From contig JACTMI010000015.1 of NCBI GenBank assembly GCA_014584695.1, forward strand, positions 1 through 64,000: 64,000 nt of DNA. The letters run 5' to 3'. This document shows positions 36,325 to 45,158 of this stretch, piece by piece; the stretch's first letter is position 1; every line of letters starts with the position of its first letter. Below the pieces are notes generated by a model. It worked only from the letters and a program-made list of their open reading frames with translations. It searched no databases and had not been told where the DNA came from. The DNA is from Acidobacteriota bacterium. Its GTDB lineage: Bacteria > Acidobacteriota > Thermoanaerobaculia > Multivoradales > JAGPDF01. The position numbers were made by a program, and so were the translations under genes.

Positions 36325-37118
36325 GTCCGCCCCGGGCGGCCGACCAGCTCGGCGAGCGCGCGCAGGGCCGTGGCGCGCCGGCCGAGCGGCTCGAGCGAGG
36401 CGACCGCGAACGCGAGCAGCTCGTCGGCCAGCGCCCGCGCGCCCGACACTCCGAGCAGCTTGACGAACGTGACCTTCTCGGCGTCCTGCCCCGCGTCCTT
36501 GCCGGTCGCCTCCGGGCTCGCCAGCACGTCGAGCAGGTCGTCCTCGATCTGGAACGCCAGCCCCAGGTTCTTGGCGTAGCGAGCGACCGCGTCCAGGTCC
36601 CGGCGCCGGGCGTCGGCGGCCATCGCGCCCAGCTCGGCCGCGGCCAGGAACAGCGAGCCGGTCTTGTGGCTGTGGATGTACTCGAGCCGCTCGAGGTCGA
36701 GCTCTTCGGGCCGGCTCTCGAGGTCGAGCGCCTGCCCGCCGATCAGGCCGCCGGTGCCGATCGCCGCGGCCAGGTGGTGGACCAGCTCCTCGGCGCCGTA
36801 GCGGCCGCCCCGCAACCGCGGGGCCGCCGAAGCGACGACGCCGAAAGCACGAGTCAGCAGGGCGAACGCGGCGAGCAGCGCCACGTCCTCGCCGAACTCG
36901 CGATGCACCGTCGGGCGGCCACGCCGCAGCTTGGCGTCGTCCATCGCGGGCAGGTCGTCGAGCACCAGAGAGCAGGCGTGCACCATCTCGACGGCGCAGG
37001 CGAGATCGACCACCGGCTCGAGGTCGCCGGCGCCCAGGGCGTCGGCGACCGCCAGGGTCAGCACCGGCCGGACGCGCTTGCCGGGGCCGAGCGCGGCGTA
37101 GAGGAGCGCGCGATGCAC
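36321..37118 (-). CDS. Polyprenyl (farnesyl/geranylgeranyl) diphosphate synthase
   Basis: 265 residues from the first GTG. First Asp-rich motif DDLPAMDD (about 54-61) with the CLD/FPP-type insertion, second motif IEDDLLD, GKRVRP and GQALDLE are all typical of IspA-like trans-prenyltransferases making C15-C20 diphosphates for quinones and undecaprenyl. Family sequence continues upstream of the GTG in the same frame (AEYAGLIEHRLPALLP region), but that frame has no ATG, GTG or TTG before it meets the STAS gene. The true start is probably non-canonical (for example ATC at 37226) or the sequence has an error. The stop overlaps the next gene by 4 bp. Confidence 0.85.
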   Translation of the reverse strand: MHRALLYAALGPGKRVRPVLTLAVADALGAGDLEPVVDLACAVEMVHACSLVLDDLPAMDDAKLRRGRPTVHREFGEDVALLAAFALLTRAFGVVASAAPRLRGGRYGAEELVHHLAAAIGTGGLIGGQALDLESRPEELDLERLEYIHSHKTGSLFLAAAELGAMAADARRRDLDAVARYAKNLGLAFQIEDDLLDVLASPEATGKDAGQDAEKVTFVKLLGVSGARALADELLAFAVASLEPLGRRATALRALAELVGRPGRT

Positions 37119-37245
37119 CCTCTCCGGGCGCTCCCCGGCGGCGGGCAGGAGCGCCGGCAGCCGGTGCTCGATCAGACCGGCGTACTCGGCGAGCCGCGGG
37201 TCGGAGCCCGCGAGAGGGTGGGCGATGGCGGCTGAGGGGAGCGGA

Positions 37246-37581
37246 TCAGAACGAGGTGATCGCCTCGTCCTCGTTGTCGTACGTTTCGAACACGGTGATC
37301 AGCTGGGTGATCTGCAGGATGTCGTTGACTTTCGGCGGCAGGTGGAGCAGCTTCAGCTTGCCCCCCCGGTTGGTCACGGTGGTGAATGCCGAGACCAGCT
37401 CGCCGACCCCCGACGAGTCGATCGTCGAGACGCCGCCGAGCGCGATCAGGATCTTGGTCGCCCCGCCCGCCAGCGCCACGTGGACGGCGTCGCGCAGCGC
37501 GACGTCGCCGCGCCCGATCGTGACCTTGCCTTCGACCTCCAGGATCGTGACGCCTTCGCGGACCCGCCTTTGGATGTTCAT
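37246..37581 (-). CDS. STAS-domain anti-sigma factor antagonist (SpoIIAA/RsbV-like)
   Basis: 111 residues, one STAS domain. The phosphorylatable serine is in STIDSSGVGELVSA (S56 or S57). Such proteins release a sigma factor or another target by binding an RsbW/SpoIIAB-type kinase when unphosphorylated. The preceding gene is such a kinase (12-nt gap), making a partner-switch module. Shine-Dalgarno AGGAGAG precedes the ATG. The target is not identified; the sigma-like gene 3.7 kb away is only a distant candidate. Confidence 0.9.
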   Translation of the reverse strand: MNIQRRVREGVTILEVEGKVTIGRGDVALRDAVHVALAGGATKILIALGGVSTIDSSGVGELVSAFTTVTNRGGKLKLLHLPPKVNDILQITQLITVFETYDNEDEAITSF

Positions 37582-37593
37582 GAGCTCTCCTTC

Positions 37594-38043
37594 CTATCGT
37601 TCCTGCCCGCCGGAAGCCGGCGCGAGGCGTTTGCGCATGACGACGATGGTGCCGCCCCCGGGGCGGAACCCGTAGTGGACGTCGTCCATGAACTTCTTCA
37701 TGTAGAAGATCCCGCGCCCGTCGGCGCGAAACCGGTTCTCCGGGGCCAGCGGGTCCTTCACCTCGTCGGGATCGAAACCACCGCCCTCGTCGGACACTCG
37801 CAGCACCAGCTCGCCGTCCGCCAGGTCCAGGTCGACGTCGACCTGCTTGCCGGTGTCCTGCCGGTTGCCGTGCTTGATCGCGTTGGCCAACGCCTCCCGC
37901 AGGGCCAGCCCGATCCAGTGGCGATGCTCCTCGGTGGCGCCGAGCTCCGCCAGTGTCTCGTCGACGGTCATCTGGACCAGCTCGATGTTCTCGAACCGGC
38001 TCCCGATCGTGAGGTGGAGCTGCCGTTCCGCGGTCGGATTCAT
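37594..38043 (-). CDS. RsbW-like serine kinase (HATPase_c anti-sigma regulatory factor)
   Basis: 149 residues of the GHKL fold: N box ALREALANAIKHGN, G1 box VSDEGGGFDP and G2-like GRGIFYMKKFMD. This is the SpoIIAB/RsbW family, which phosphorylates STAS antagonists and sequesters partners. It lies directly upstream of its likely STAS substrate. The start is ATG 38043; TAGACT lies 20 nt upstream with no Shine-Dalgarno in between. Confidence 0.88.
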   Translation of the reverse strand: MNPTAERQLHLTIGSRFENIELVQMTVDETLAELGATEEHRHWIGLALREALANAIKHGNRQDTGKQVDVDLDLADGELVLRVSDEGGGFDPDEVKDPLAPENRFRADGRGIFYMKKFMDDVHYGFRPGGGTIVVMRKRLAPASGGQER

Positions 38044-38090
38044 GGCGCGCCGAAGCGGCCCGGAGTCTAACAAACCCGCCGTCCCGCGGC

Positions 38091-38927
38091 TCAGCCGCCG
38101 GCCTCCGGAGGGCTCCAGGTCTCGAGCACCGCCGGGATCACGATCAGCAGTTGGACGGCGTCGAACAGCGCGTGGGCCGCGATCGCCGCCCAGACGCTCT
38201 GACGCCACCGCACCAGACCGGCGTAGAGCAGCGAGAGCAGGGTGACGCCGACCAGCAGGAAGGGCTGGCCGTAGGCGGCGTGGGCGAGCGCGAATAGCAG
38301 CGTCGAGAAGCCGATCCCCACCCGCGGCTGCAGGAAACCGCGGAAGAAGATCTCCTCGACCACCCCCGCGGAGAGCGCGATGCCGAGCCGGAGCAGCACC
38401 GGCCGGCCGGCGAGCCAGGGGATCATCTCCGGCGGCTGGGTCGGCAGCCAGCTGTCGCCGCCGAGCGCCGAGATGCCGAGCGCGAGCCCGACCACGCCGG
38501 CCAGCACCAGCAGCCAGGCGCCGATGCCGAACACCAAGCCGATGCCGATCTCGCGCCAGGGCGCGCGGGCGCGCAGGCCGACCTGAGCGGCCAACCCGAC
38601 GGCCGACGCCGGTCCGTCCAAGCCGCCGCGGCCGCCGAAGCCGATCGCGTACCAGCCCAGGACCGTCGCCAGGAGCAGGCCGTGGAGGGCGAACAGCTGC
38701 CAGTCGGCGACCAGACCGAGGTCGATCTCGCCCACGTCCCGAGCGCCGAGCGAAGCGAAGACGGCAATCCAGAAGCAGGTCGCGAGCAGGACCAGCCCGG
38801 CCCACCGGCGCAGAGGCTCCGCGAAGGCCGGCGGATCCAGGCCGGCGCGGCGGCTGCGAAGGTCGAACCAGGCGGCGGCCAGGGCCGCGAGCAGCACCGG
38901 CCCCGCCGACGCCAGCGCGGAGGTCAC
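38091..38927 (-). CDS. CPBP-family intramembrane metalloprotease (Rce1-like)
   Basis: 278 residues with about seven TM helices. The active-site motifs of CAAX-protease/bacteriocin-processing enzymes are present: E191-E192 and R196 in [10 protein letters not shown]216 in FALAHA and H252 in IAAHALFD. The family cleaves within or near membranes; bacterial substrates are mostly unknown. The ATG overlaps the stop of the preceding small gene (4 bp), so they are coupled. Confidence 0.88.
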   Translation of the reverse strand: MTSALASAGPVLLAALAAAWFDLRSRRAGLDPPAFAEPLRRWAGLVLLATCFWIAVFASLGARDVGEIDLGLVADWQLFALHGLLLATVLGWYAIGFGGRGGLDGPASAVGLAAQVGLRARAPWREIGIGLVFGIGAWLLVLAGVVGLALGISALGGDSWLPTQPPEMIPWLAGRPVLLRLGIALSAGVVEEIFFRGFLQPRVGIGFSTLLFALAHAAYGQPFLLVGVTLLSLLYAGLVRWRQSVWAAIAAHALFDAVQLLIVIPAVLETWSPPEAGG

Positions 38928-39205
38928 GCGCCGCCGCCCGGACGCTGCCGCTGCTGGTAGCTGCGGAGAATGGTCAGCGCGCCGTTGAGGCGTTGGATCT
39001 TCCGGTTGCGTTGCTGCAGCGCCGCCTGGTCGTCGAGCGGCGGCTGCTGGCCGCGCACCTCGCGCAGGGCGCGATCGATCTCGAAAGCGAGCTGCTGCAG
39101 CTCGCTGGCGAGCAGGCGGGCGTAGGTCCGATCGGTGACGAGCAGGAATCCCTCGCCGATGTCCCGCGCCATCGCGTAGGCGCTGCCGCCCGGAAAGTTG
39201 CCCAC
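38924..39205 (-). CDS. Small hypothetical helical protein
   Basis: 93 residues, no signal or TM. After a Gly-rich start ([22 protein letters not shown]) it is mostly charged helix (about 28-85) with a possible coiled coil around [19 protein letters not shown] do not recognise the family. It starts at a GTG placed 7 nt after TAAGAT, so the mRNA is probably leaderless, and it is coupled to the CPBP protease gene. Confidence 0.65.
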   Translation of the reverse strand: MGNFPGGSAYAMARDIGEGFLLVTDRTYARLLASELQQLAFEIDRALREVRGQQPPLDDQAALQQRNRKIQRLNGALTILRSYQQRQRPGGGA

Positions 39206-39212
39206 GGGCGCG

Positions 39213-39218
39213 ATCTTA
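39213..39218 (-). promoter_or_regulatory. Predicted -10 box for leaderless small-protein/CPBP operon
   Basis: TAAGAT on the minus strand, then 7 nt, then GTG 39205. No Shine-Dalgarno is present. Confidence 0.5.
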
Positions 39219-39365
39219 GCCCGAGCGCGGCGGCCCCGGGAGCCCGTCGCGGCGGCCTTTGGCGCCCGCGCGGAGCGCCGGTCGCGCCGCCTCGCTGTGC
39301 TACCATCCGCGCATTCGGCCGGGCGCTCGTCGCCGGTCTCCTCGCCGCGACCAGGAGGTCCCCCT

Positions 39366-40589
39366 TTGAACCGCTTCCCCGGTGTCGACTACATCGACTT
39401 CGATTCCCTGCTCACCGAAGACCAGCGCCTGGTGCGCGACACCGTGCGCGCCTGGGTCGAGGACAAGATCAAGCCGATCATCGAGGAGTGTCACCGCGAG
39501 GCGCGCTTCCCGATGCACCTGGTTCCGGAAATGGGCGAGATGAACCTGTTCGGGGCCAACCTGAGCGACTACGGCCTGCCCGGCCTCGACAGCGTCGCTT
39601 ACGGGCTCATCATGCAGGAGCTCGAACGCGGCGATTCCGGGCTGCGCAGCTTCGTCTCCGTGCAGTCGTCGCTGGTCATGTACCCGATCTACAGCTACGG
39701 CTCGCCGGCGCAGAAGGACCGCTGGATCCCGCAGCTCGCCTCGGGCGCAGCGATCGGCTGCTTCGGTCTGACCGAGCCCGATTTCGGCTCCAATCCCGGC
39801 GGCATGCGGACCTCGGCCCGCCGCGTCGGCGACGAGTGGGTGCTCAACGGCGCCAAGCAGTGGATCACCAACGGCACCATCGCCGACGTCGCGGTGGTCT
39901 GGGCGCAGACCGAGGAGGGCGTGCGCGGCTTCCTGGTCGAGAAGGGAACGCCCGGCTACACCGCGCCGGAGCAGCACGGCAAGTTTTCGCTGCGCGCTTC
40001 GGTGACCTCGGAGCTCGGCTTCCAGGATTGCCGGATCCCGGCCGACGCGATGCTGCCGGGCGTGGTCGGCCTCAAGGGGCCGCTCTCCTGCCTCTCGCAG
40101 GCCCGCTACGGCATCGCGTGGGGAGGCCTCGGGGCGGCCATGGAGTGCTACTGGACCGCTCTCCAGTACGCCAAGCAGCGGGTGCAGTTCATGGGCCAGC
40201 CGATCGCCTCGCACCAGCTCGTGCAGGAGAAGCTGGCCTGGATGATCAGCGAGATCACCAAGGGCCAGCTCCTGGTCCTCCAGCTCGCGCGCCTCAAGGA
40301 CGCGGGCAGGATCCAGCCGCACCACATCTCGCTCGGCAAGCGCAACAACGTCTGGGTGGCCCGCGAGTGCGCCCGCTTGGCGCGCGAGATCCTGGGCGCC
40401 AACGGCATCGTCGACGACTACCCGGTGATCCGCCACATGCTGAACATCGAGTCGGTCTACACCTACGAGGGGACCCACGACATCCACGGCCTGATCATCG
40501 GCGAGGCGGTCACCGGCATCCCGGCCTACAACCCGCCGATGATCTCCGAGAAGAAGTCCAAGGCGCCGGCGGGAGCGGCGCGGCCGTGA
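39366..40589 (+). CDS. gcdH: Glutaryl-CoA dehydrogenase-type acyl-CoA dehydrogenase
   Basis: 407 residues. The substrate-binding Arg94 ([12 protein letters not shown]) and catalytic Glu368 in [14 protein letters not shown] match glutaryl-CoA dehydrogenase rather than short-chain dehydrogenases. [16 protein letters not shown] is the FAD/substrate region. It oxidatively decarboxylates glutaryl-CoA to crotonyl-CoA in Lys/Trp or aromatic degradation. The start is a TTG (39366) with an AGGAGG Shine-Dalgarno at 39353-39358, which decides the start. A TACCAT box about 55 nt upstream may be the -10. The stop overlaps the glpX start (GTGA). Confidence 0.88.
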   Translation: MNRFPGVDYIDFDSLLTEDQRLVRDTVRAWVEDKIKPIIEECHREARFPMHLVPEMGEMNLFGANLSDYGLPGLDSVAYGLIMQELERGDSGLRSFVSVQSSLVMYPIYSYGSPAQKDRWIPQLASGAAIGCFGLTEPDFGSNPGGMRTSARRVGDEWVLNGAKQWITNGTIADVAVVWAQTEEGVRGFLVEKGTPGYTAPEQHGKFSLRASVTSELGFQDCRIPADAMLPGVVGLKGPLSCLSQARYGIAWGGLGAAMECYWTALQYAKQRVQFMGQPIASHQLVQEKLAWMISEITKGQLLVLQLARLKDAGRIQPHHISLGKRNNVWVARECARLAREILGANGIVDDYPVIRHMLNIESVYTYEGTHDIHGLIIGEAVTGIPAYNPPMISEKKSKAPAGAARP

Positions 40590-41572
40590 GGCTCGACCAG
40601 CTCCTCGAAGACGGCTTCGTCCGCGTCACCGAGCAGGCGGCGGTGGCGGCCGCCCACACCATGGGGTTGGGCGACCGCAAGAAGTCGGACCAGGTGGCGG
40701 TCGAGGCGATGCGGCGCGAGCTCGATTCGCTGGCGATGGCGGGCCGCATCGTCATCGGCGAGGGCGAGCGCGACGAGGCGCCGATGCTGTTCGTCGGCGA
40801 GGAGGTGGGCGCGGCGAAGGGGCGGTCGGACGCGGTCGGCGTCGACATCGCCGTCGATCCGCTGGAGGGCACCAACCTGTGCGCCACCGGCGCCCCCGAC
40901 GCCACCGCCGTGCTCGCCGCGGCGGAGCGTGGCGGCCTCCTCCACGCCCCGGACGTCTACATGCAGAAGCTGATCGTCGGCCCCAGCGCGCGCGGCAAGC
41001 TCCACCTCGACGCGCCGGTGGCCGAGAACTTGCGCGCGCTCGCCCGCGCCTTCGACCGCGACGTCGAGGACCTGACCATCATCGTGCTCGACCGGCCGCG
41101 CCACGCCCAGTTGATCGACGACATCCGCGGCGCCGGTGCCCGCATCCGCCTGATCGGCGACGGCGACCTGTCGGCCGGCATCGCGGTGGCCGTGCGCGGC
41201 ACCGGCGTCCACGCCGTCATGGGCGTCGGTGGCGCGCCGGAGGGGGTGATCACCGCCGCCGCCATGCGCTGCCTCGGCGGCGAGATCCAGGCGCGACTGG
41301 TGGCGACCGACGACGGCCAGACCGCGCGGCTGGCGAAGCTGGGATTCCACGATCTCGACCGCCTCTACCTGACCGAGGACCTGGCTCCCGGCGAGGAGAT
41401 CCTGGTCTCCTGCACCGGCGTCACCGACGGCGAGCTGCTGCGCGGCGTCGGCTTCTTCGGCGGCGGCTACCGGACCCACACGCTCTTCATGTCGCTGTCG
41501 CGGCAGCTGATCCGCTTCGTCGACAGCATCCATCGCGAAGACCTGTCGAAGCCGGTCTACTTCGGCGCGTGA
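40586..41572 (+). CDS. glpX: Class II fructose-1,6-bisphosphatase
   Basis: 328 residues. GlpX motifs: [16 protein letters not shown] (metal site), [13 protein letters not shown] (metal/phosphate site), DRPRH and [15 protein letters not shown]. It removes the 1-phosphate of fructose-1,6-bisphosphate in gluconeogenesis. GTG start overlaps the gcdH stop and its own stop overlaps dcd, so gcdH-glpX-dcd is one coupled string. Confidence 0.95.
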   Translation: MRLDQLLEDGFVRVTEQAAVAAAHTMGLGDRKKSDQVAVEAMRRELDSLAMAGRIVIGEGERDEAPMLFVGEEVGAAKGRSDAVGVDIAVDPLEGTNLCATGAPDATAVLAAAERGGLLHAPDVYMQKLIVGPSARGKLHLDAPVAENLRALARAFDRDVEDLTIIVLDRPRHAQLIDDIRGAGARIRLIGDGDLSAGIAVAVRGTGVHAVMGVGGAPEGVITAAAMRCLGGEIQARLVATDDGQTARLAKLGFHDLDRLYLTEDLAPGEEILVSCTGVTDGELLRGVGFFGGGYRTHTLFMSLSRQLIRFVDSIHREDLSKPVYFGA

Positions 41573-42057
41573 TCAAGCCCGACCGCTGGATCCGCGAATG
41601 GGGCGCCCGCGGCGGCGTCGATCCCTACGTGCCGGCGCAAGTCAACGCCGCCTCCTACGATGTTCGACTCTCCGACCACTGGATCTGCCCCACCCGCGAT
41701 CCAGAAGAGTTCCGCACCGACCGGATGAAGCTCTTCCCCGGCGAGGTGGTGCTCGCTTCGACGCTCGAGTACGTCCGCATCCCGCGCACCGTGGCGTGCG
41801 ACCTCAAGCTCAAGTCGACCCTGGGCCGGCTCTGGATCAACCACTCGCTGGCCGGCTGGTGCGACCCCGGCTTCGAGGGCAACATCACGCTCGAGCTGCA
41901 GAACCTCGGCCCCACCCCGTTCGTGCTCGAGAGCGGCCGCCGCATCGCCCAGCTGATCTTCGTCGCCATGGAGAGCGAGCCGGAGGTCGCCTACGGCGAG
42001 CCGGGCTCCTCCTCGCACTACCAGGGGCAGCGCGGCACCACGCTCGCCCGCGACTGA
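41569..42057 (+). CDS. dcd: dCTP deaminase family protein
   Basis: 162 residues. Conserved blocks [43 protein letters not shown] (catalytic Glu in GFEGNITLE) and GRRIAQLIF belong to the dCTP deaminase/dUTPase fold. It converts dCTP to dUTP for thymidylate synthesis. The chain is a little shorter than E. coli Dcd (193 residues). GTG start overlaps the glpX stop by 4 bp. Confidence 0.9.
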   Translation: MIKPDRWIREWGARGGVDPYVPAQVNAASYDVRLSDHWICPTRDPEEFRTDRMKLFPGEVVLASTLEYVRIPRTVACDLKLKSTLGRLWINHSLAGWCDPGFEGNITLELQNLGPTPFVLESGRRIAQLIFVAMESEPEVAYGEPGSSSHYQGQRGTTLARD

Positions 42058-42098
42058 CGGTCGCGGGCGCGACTCGCCCCCCTCGCTCCGCCGGCTGC

Positions 42099-42104
42099 TA
42101 CCAT
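42099..42104 (+). promoter_or_regulatory. Predicted -10 box for leaderless small lipoprotein mRNA
   Basis: TACCAT, 7 nt, ATG 42112; no Shine-Dalgarno. The string TACCATCCG also occurs before the VOC gene at the same spacing. Confidence 0.5.
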
Positions 42105-42111
42105 CCGCGCC

Positions 42112-42435
42112 ATGACGAGACGCGATCGCTGGACGCTGGTCGCAGCGCTGCCGCTGGCGCTGCTGGTCGGCGGCTGTCCCACGCCTTCGGGACCCGAGCC
42201 GGCCGCCGCGCCGCCGGGCCAGCCCGCCGACGGCGGCGAGGCCGCCCGGACCCGCGCCATGGCAGAGCGGGCGAGCGAGATGGACCAGATGGCGCGCGAG
42301 GGCATGGACCCCGACGCCAGCGAGGCGGAGAAGCTGCGCGCCTACGAGGAGTTCGAGCGGGAGCGCCAGCGCCTGAACGCCGAGGCCGAGGGCCGCGCGG
42401 CGCCGGCCGACGAGGAAGAGCCGGCCGACCCCTGA
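42112..42435 (+). CDS. Small lipoprotein with charged helical tail
   Basis: 107 residues. A signal peptide ends in lipobox LVGGC (Cys about 22), followed by a Pro/Ala/Gly linker and a charged helix (about 45-90, ending in acidic residues EEEPADP). No known family. Probably a periplasm-facing lipid-anchored peptide. Confidence 0.65.
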   Translation: MTRRDRWTLVAALPLALLVGGCPTPSGPEPAAAPPGQPADGGEAARTRAMAERASEMDQMAREGMDPDASEAEKLRAYEEFERERQRLNAEAEGRAAPADEEEPADP

Positions 42436-42460
42436 CCGCCCGGCGGCCGCGGCGGCTTCC

Positions 42461-43147
42461 TCAGCCTGGTTCCAGAGGCAGGACCTCGAGCTGCTGGCGC
42501 AGCTTGATCACCACGCCCGCTGGATAGACCCCCGAACGGAGCTGGACTCCGGTGTAGATCTGCGTTCCGGCGCCGACGATCGTCCCCGGGTTGAGCACCG
42601 AGTTGCAGCCGGTCGCGACGCCGTCGCCGAGGATCGCCCCGAGCTTGCGCCGGCCGGTGCGAAGCCGCTCGTCGCGCCACGGGATCGCGATCTCCGCGCC
42701 GTCGTGGCGGAAGTTCGACAGCACCGTGCCGGCGCCGAGGTTGACGTCGCGGCCGAGGACCGAGTCACCGACGTAGTTGAGATGCGGCGCCCGCGCGCCA
42801 GCGAGGAAGATCGCGCGTTTCACCTCGCTCGAGGCCCCGACGATCGCGCCGGGGCCCAGCCAGCAGCCGCCGCGCAGATAGGCGCCGGCGCGGATCTCCG
42901 CGTCCTCGCCGACGTAGATGGGGCCCTCGAGGATCGCGCCGGGCCCGACGCGCGCGCCACGCGCCACGACGATCCGGTCGCCGACGAGGATCGCCCGCCG
43001 GTCGATTCTGCCGGCGAGCTCCGAGCTGGGCAGCGCGGCCAGGATCTCGTCGAGCGGAGCCTCGAGCAGATCCCACGGGCGCGCTGGATCCAAGCGGCCG
43101 TCGAACGGCGCCGGCAACCGGCCGAACAGCGGCGGCAGCTCGTTCAC
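42461..43147 (-). CDS. Left-handed beta-helix (GlmU C-terminal-like) protein
   Basis: 228 residues. From residue 55 there are hexapeptide repeats ([LIV]-G-x4) such as ILVGDRIVVARGARVGPGAILEGP split by short loops, then SVLGRDVNLGAGTVLSNFRHDG and GVATGCNSVLNPGTIVGAG, the pattern of left-handed beta-helix acyltransferases, especially the GlmU/glucose-1-phosphate nucleotidyltransferase C-terminal domain. The N-terminal nucleotidyltransferase domain is absent. Probable role: acyl transfer to an amino-sugar or nucleotide sugar. The GTG start overlaps the TGA of galE (GTGA), so the two enzymes likely act on one sugar-nucleotide route. Confidence 0.75.
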   Translation of the reverse strand: MNELPPLFGRLPAPFDGRLDPARPWDLLEAPLDEILAALPSSELAGRIDRRAILVGDRIVVARGARVGPGAILEGPIYVGEDAEIRAGAYLRGGCWLGPGAIVGASSEVKRAIFLAGARAPHLNYVGDSVLGRDVNLGAGTVLSNFRHDGAEIAIPWRDERLRTGRRKLGAILGDGVATGCNSVLNPGTIVGAGTQIYTGVQLRSGVYPAGVVIKLRQQLEVLPLEPG

Positions 43148-44079
43148 CGGGACGAAGCGCGGCTCCGATACCAGGGCAGCGTGCGCGCGAGCCCCTCCTC
43201 GATCGAGGTCGCGGGACGGTAGCCGAAGGTGCGGTCGAGCTTGCCGGCGTCCAGGCTGTTGCGACGCAGCTCCGCCGCCACCGGCGGCACGTGCCGCGGC
43301 GCGATCTCGACGCCCAGGGCGCTCGTGACCATCGCGTACAGCGCGTTGACGCTGGTCTCGCGGCCGGTGCTGACGTTGTAGGCGCCCGGGACCCAGCGCT
43401 CGCAGACGGCGCGATTGGCGGCGACCACGTCCGCGACGTGAACGTAGTCGCGCGTCTGCTCGCCGTCGTCGAAGATGCGGGGCGTCTCGCCGGCGAGCAG
43501 CTTCTCGGCCAGGATCGCGACGATGCCGGCCTCCCCCTTCGGCTCCTGCCGCGCACCGTAGACGTTCGCGTACCGGAGCACGACCGGCTCGAGGTCGCCG
43601 CTCGCCCGGAACGCCTCGAGGTAGAGCTCCGCCGCCAGCTTGGCGCAACCGTAGGGACTGGTCGGCGCGGTCGGGTGAGTCTCGTCGCAGGGAAAGACCC
43701 GCTGCTCGCCGTAGACCGTGCCGCCGCTCGAGGCGAACAGGAAGCGGCGCACACCGGTTCGGCGGGCGGCAGCGATCAGCTCCAGGGTGCCGAGGACGTT
43801 GATCCGCGCGTCGGCGGCCGGGTCCTCGACCGAGATCCGGACGTTGGCCTGCGCGGCGTGGTGGTTGATGGTGTCGACCCGTTCGTCGGCGAGCAGTTCG
43901 TCGAGGCCCGGATCGAGCAACGAGCGCCGGTGGAAGATGGCCCCCGCGGGCACGTTCTCGCGCTTGCCGGTCGAGAGGTCGTCGAGGACGACGACGCGCT
44001 CGCCGTGCGCGAGCGCGTCGTCGGCGAGGTGGCTGCCGATGAACCCGGCGCCGCCGGTGATCAGAACGGTGCGCGACAT
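43144..44079 (-). CDS. NAD-dependent epimerase/dehydratase (GalE-like)
   Basis: 311 residues, short-chain dehydrogenase extended family. Nucleotide-binding GGAGFIGSHLAD, catalytic Ser/Thr region FASSGGTVYGE and Tyr-Lys pair in SPYGCAKLAAELY. Resembles UDP-glucose 4-epimerase and other UDP-sugar epimerases. ATG 44079 is selected because a TATAAT box lies 7 nt before it; an in-frame ATG at 44103 would place the -10 inside the gene. The stop overlaps the start of the beta-helix gene. Confidence 0.9.
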   Translation of the reverse strand: MSRTVLITGGAGFIGSHLADDALAHGERVVVLDDLSTGKRENVPAGAIFHRRSLLDPGLDELLADERVDTINHHAAQANVRISVEDPAADARINVLGTLELIAAARRTGVRRFLFASSGGTVYGEQRVFPCDETHPTAPTSPYGCAKLAAELYLEAFRASGDLEPVVLRYANVYGARQEPKGEAGIVAILAEKLLAGETPRIFDDGEQTRDYVHVADVVAANRAVCERWVPGAYNVSTGRETSVNALYAMVTSALGVEIAPRHVPPVAAELRRNSLDAGKLDRTFGYRPATSIEEGLARTLPWYRSRASSR

Positions 44080-44086
44080 CGCCGGA

Positions 44087-44094
44087 ATTATAGT
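44087..44094. promoter_or_regulatory. Overlapping divergent -10 boxes for galE-like and mpg genes
   Basis: On the minus strand TATAAT (44092-44087) is followed by 7 nt and the ATG at 44079. On the plus strand TATAGT (44089-44094) is followed by 7 nt and the ATG at 44102. The two boxes share 4 bp and the whole gap is 22 bp. No Shine-Dalgarno fits on either side. Confidence 0.65.
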
Positions 44095-44101
44095 GCCCGG
44101 C

Positions 44102-44797
44102 ATGGCGCGCTTCCGGCCCTTGCCGCTCTCGTTCTATCGCCGGTCCGCCGACCTGGTGGCGCGGGATCTGCTCGGCCGGTACCTGGTGCGGGAGACGGCC
44201 GGCGAGCGGCTGGTGCTGCGCCTGGTCGAGACCGAGGCCTACCTCGGCGAGGACGACCGGGCCAGCCACGCGCGCGGCGGCCACCGCTCGGCGCGCAACG
44301 CCTCGATGTACCTCGACGGCGGGCACGCCTACGTCTACTTCGTCTACGGCATGCACTGGTGCCTGAACGTCGTCTGCGCCACCGCCGGCGTCCCTCACGC
44401 CGTGCTGCTGCGCGCCGGGGAGGCGCTCGAGGGCGCGGCCGCGATGGCGCGGCGCCGGGGACTCCCGCGCGCGGCGCGGCCGGGCGAGCTCGCGGGAGGG
44501 CCGGCGCGGCTCTGCCAGGCGCTCGGCATCGACCGACGTTTCGACGCCGCCGACCTGCGGCGCGGCGCCCTCCGGGTGACCGAAGGTGCGCCCTTGGACG
44601 ACGACGCCGTCGTGGTCTCGCCGCGCGTCGGCGTCGGTTACGCCGGCCCGGCGGCGCGGTGGCCGCTGCGCTTTCAGGACGCGGCGAGTCGTGAAGTCTC
44701 ACGCGCCGCCGTCGTGGCTCAGGCTCGGCCCAGGCGCTCGACGACCCGCGCCACCAGCCGCGTCGCGCGCTCGGGCCGCGGCAGGAAGCAGAGATAG
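44102..44797 (+). CDS. mpg: 3-methyladenine DNA glycosylase (AAG/MPG family)
   Basis: 231 residues. The AAG fold is visible from RSADLVARDLLGRYL, VETEAYLGEDDRASHARGG (catalytic Glu in ETEAY), MYLDGGHAYVYFVYGMHWCLNVV to VGVGYAG. It excises alkylated purines in base-excision repair. The last 30 residues are basic and do not look like the family. Their codons overlap the 3' end of the opposite-strand TIR-like gene by 79 bp, so either extended tail or overlap is unusual. Confidence 0.9.
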   Translation: MARFRPLPLSFYRRSADLVARDLLGRYLVRETAGERLVLRLVETEAYLGEDDRASHARGGHRSARNASMYLDGGHAYVYFVYGMHWCLNVVCATAGVPHAVLLRAGEALEGAAAMARRRGLPRAARPGELAGGPARLCQALGIDRRFDAADLRRGALRVTEGAPLDDDAVVVSPRVGVGYAGPAARWPLRFQDAASREVSRAAVVAQARPRRSTTRATSRVARSGRGRKQR

Positions 44798-45105
44798 AGG
44801 ATGGCCGAGGTCGGATGGTTGTCCGGCTCACCGAGGAAGTCGGACGGCGCGTCCTCGTCCCACCAGGCGAGCAGGACCGGCTGGGCCGCGGCCCGCGCCT
44901 CGGCGAGGGCGGCGAGCAGACCGGGCGTGCTCGTCCAGGCCCGGGTCACCAGGATCAGGCAGAGCCGGGCGGCGGAGCTCTCCACCGACGCCCCACCGAG
45001 ATCGGGCGCGGCGACCGAGACGTTCGCGCCGGCGAGGGCCGCGACGATCTCGCCAGCGAGCTCCCGTTCGCCTGGAGAGCAGCGTAAGAGGACGTCGGGG
45101 GGCAT
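44719..45105 (-). CDS. Small TIR-like domain protein
   Basis: 128 residues, one domain. Pattern: VLLRCSPGERELAGEIVAALAGANVSVAAP, then ARLCLILVTRAWTSTPGLLAALAEARAAAQPVLLAWW. This resembles the beta-alpha-beta arrangement of TIR domains (CSP start, acidic switch, RAWTST before the alpha-C helix). A catalytic Glu as in NAD-cleaving TIRs is uncertain (E69 is the candidate). No partner effector is adjacent; the next gene upstream is mqnC (53-bp gap). Its 3' end lies under the mpg gene on the other strand. Alternative: a receiver-like or toprim-like fold. Confidence 0.5.
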   Translation of the reverse strand: MPPDVLLRCSPGERELAGEIVAALAGANVSVAAPDLGGASVESSAARLCLILVTRAWTSTPGLLAALAEARAAAQPVLLAWWDEDAPSDFLGEPDNHPTSAILYLCFLPRPERATRLVARVVERLGRA

Positions 45106-45158
45106 TTCGGGACCGGGGGCCGGGACCGCGGCGGCGGGGGGAGTGGCGGAGCTCGGCC

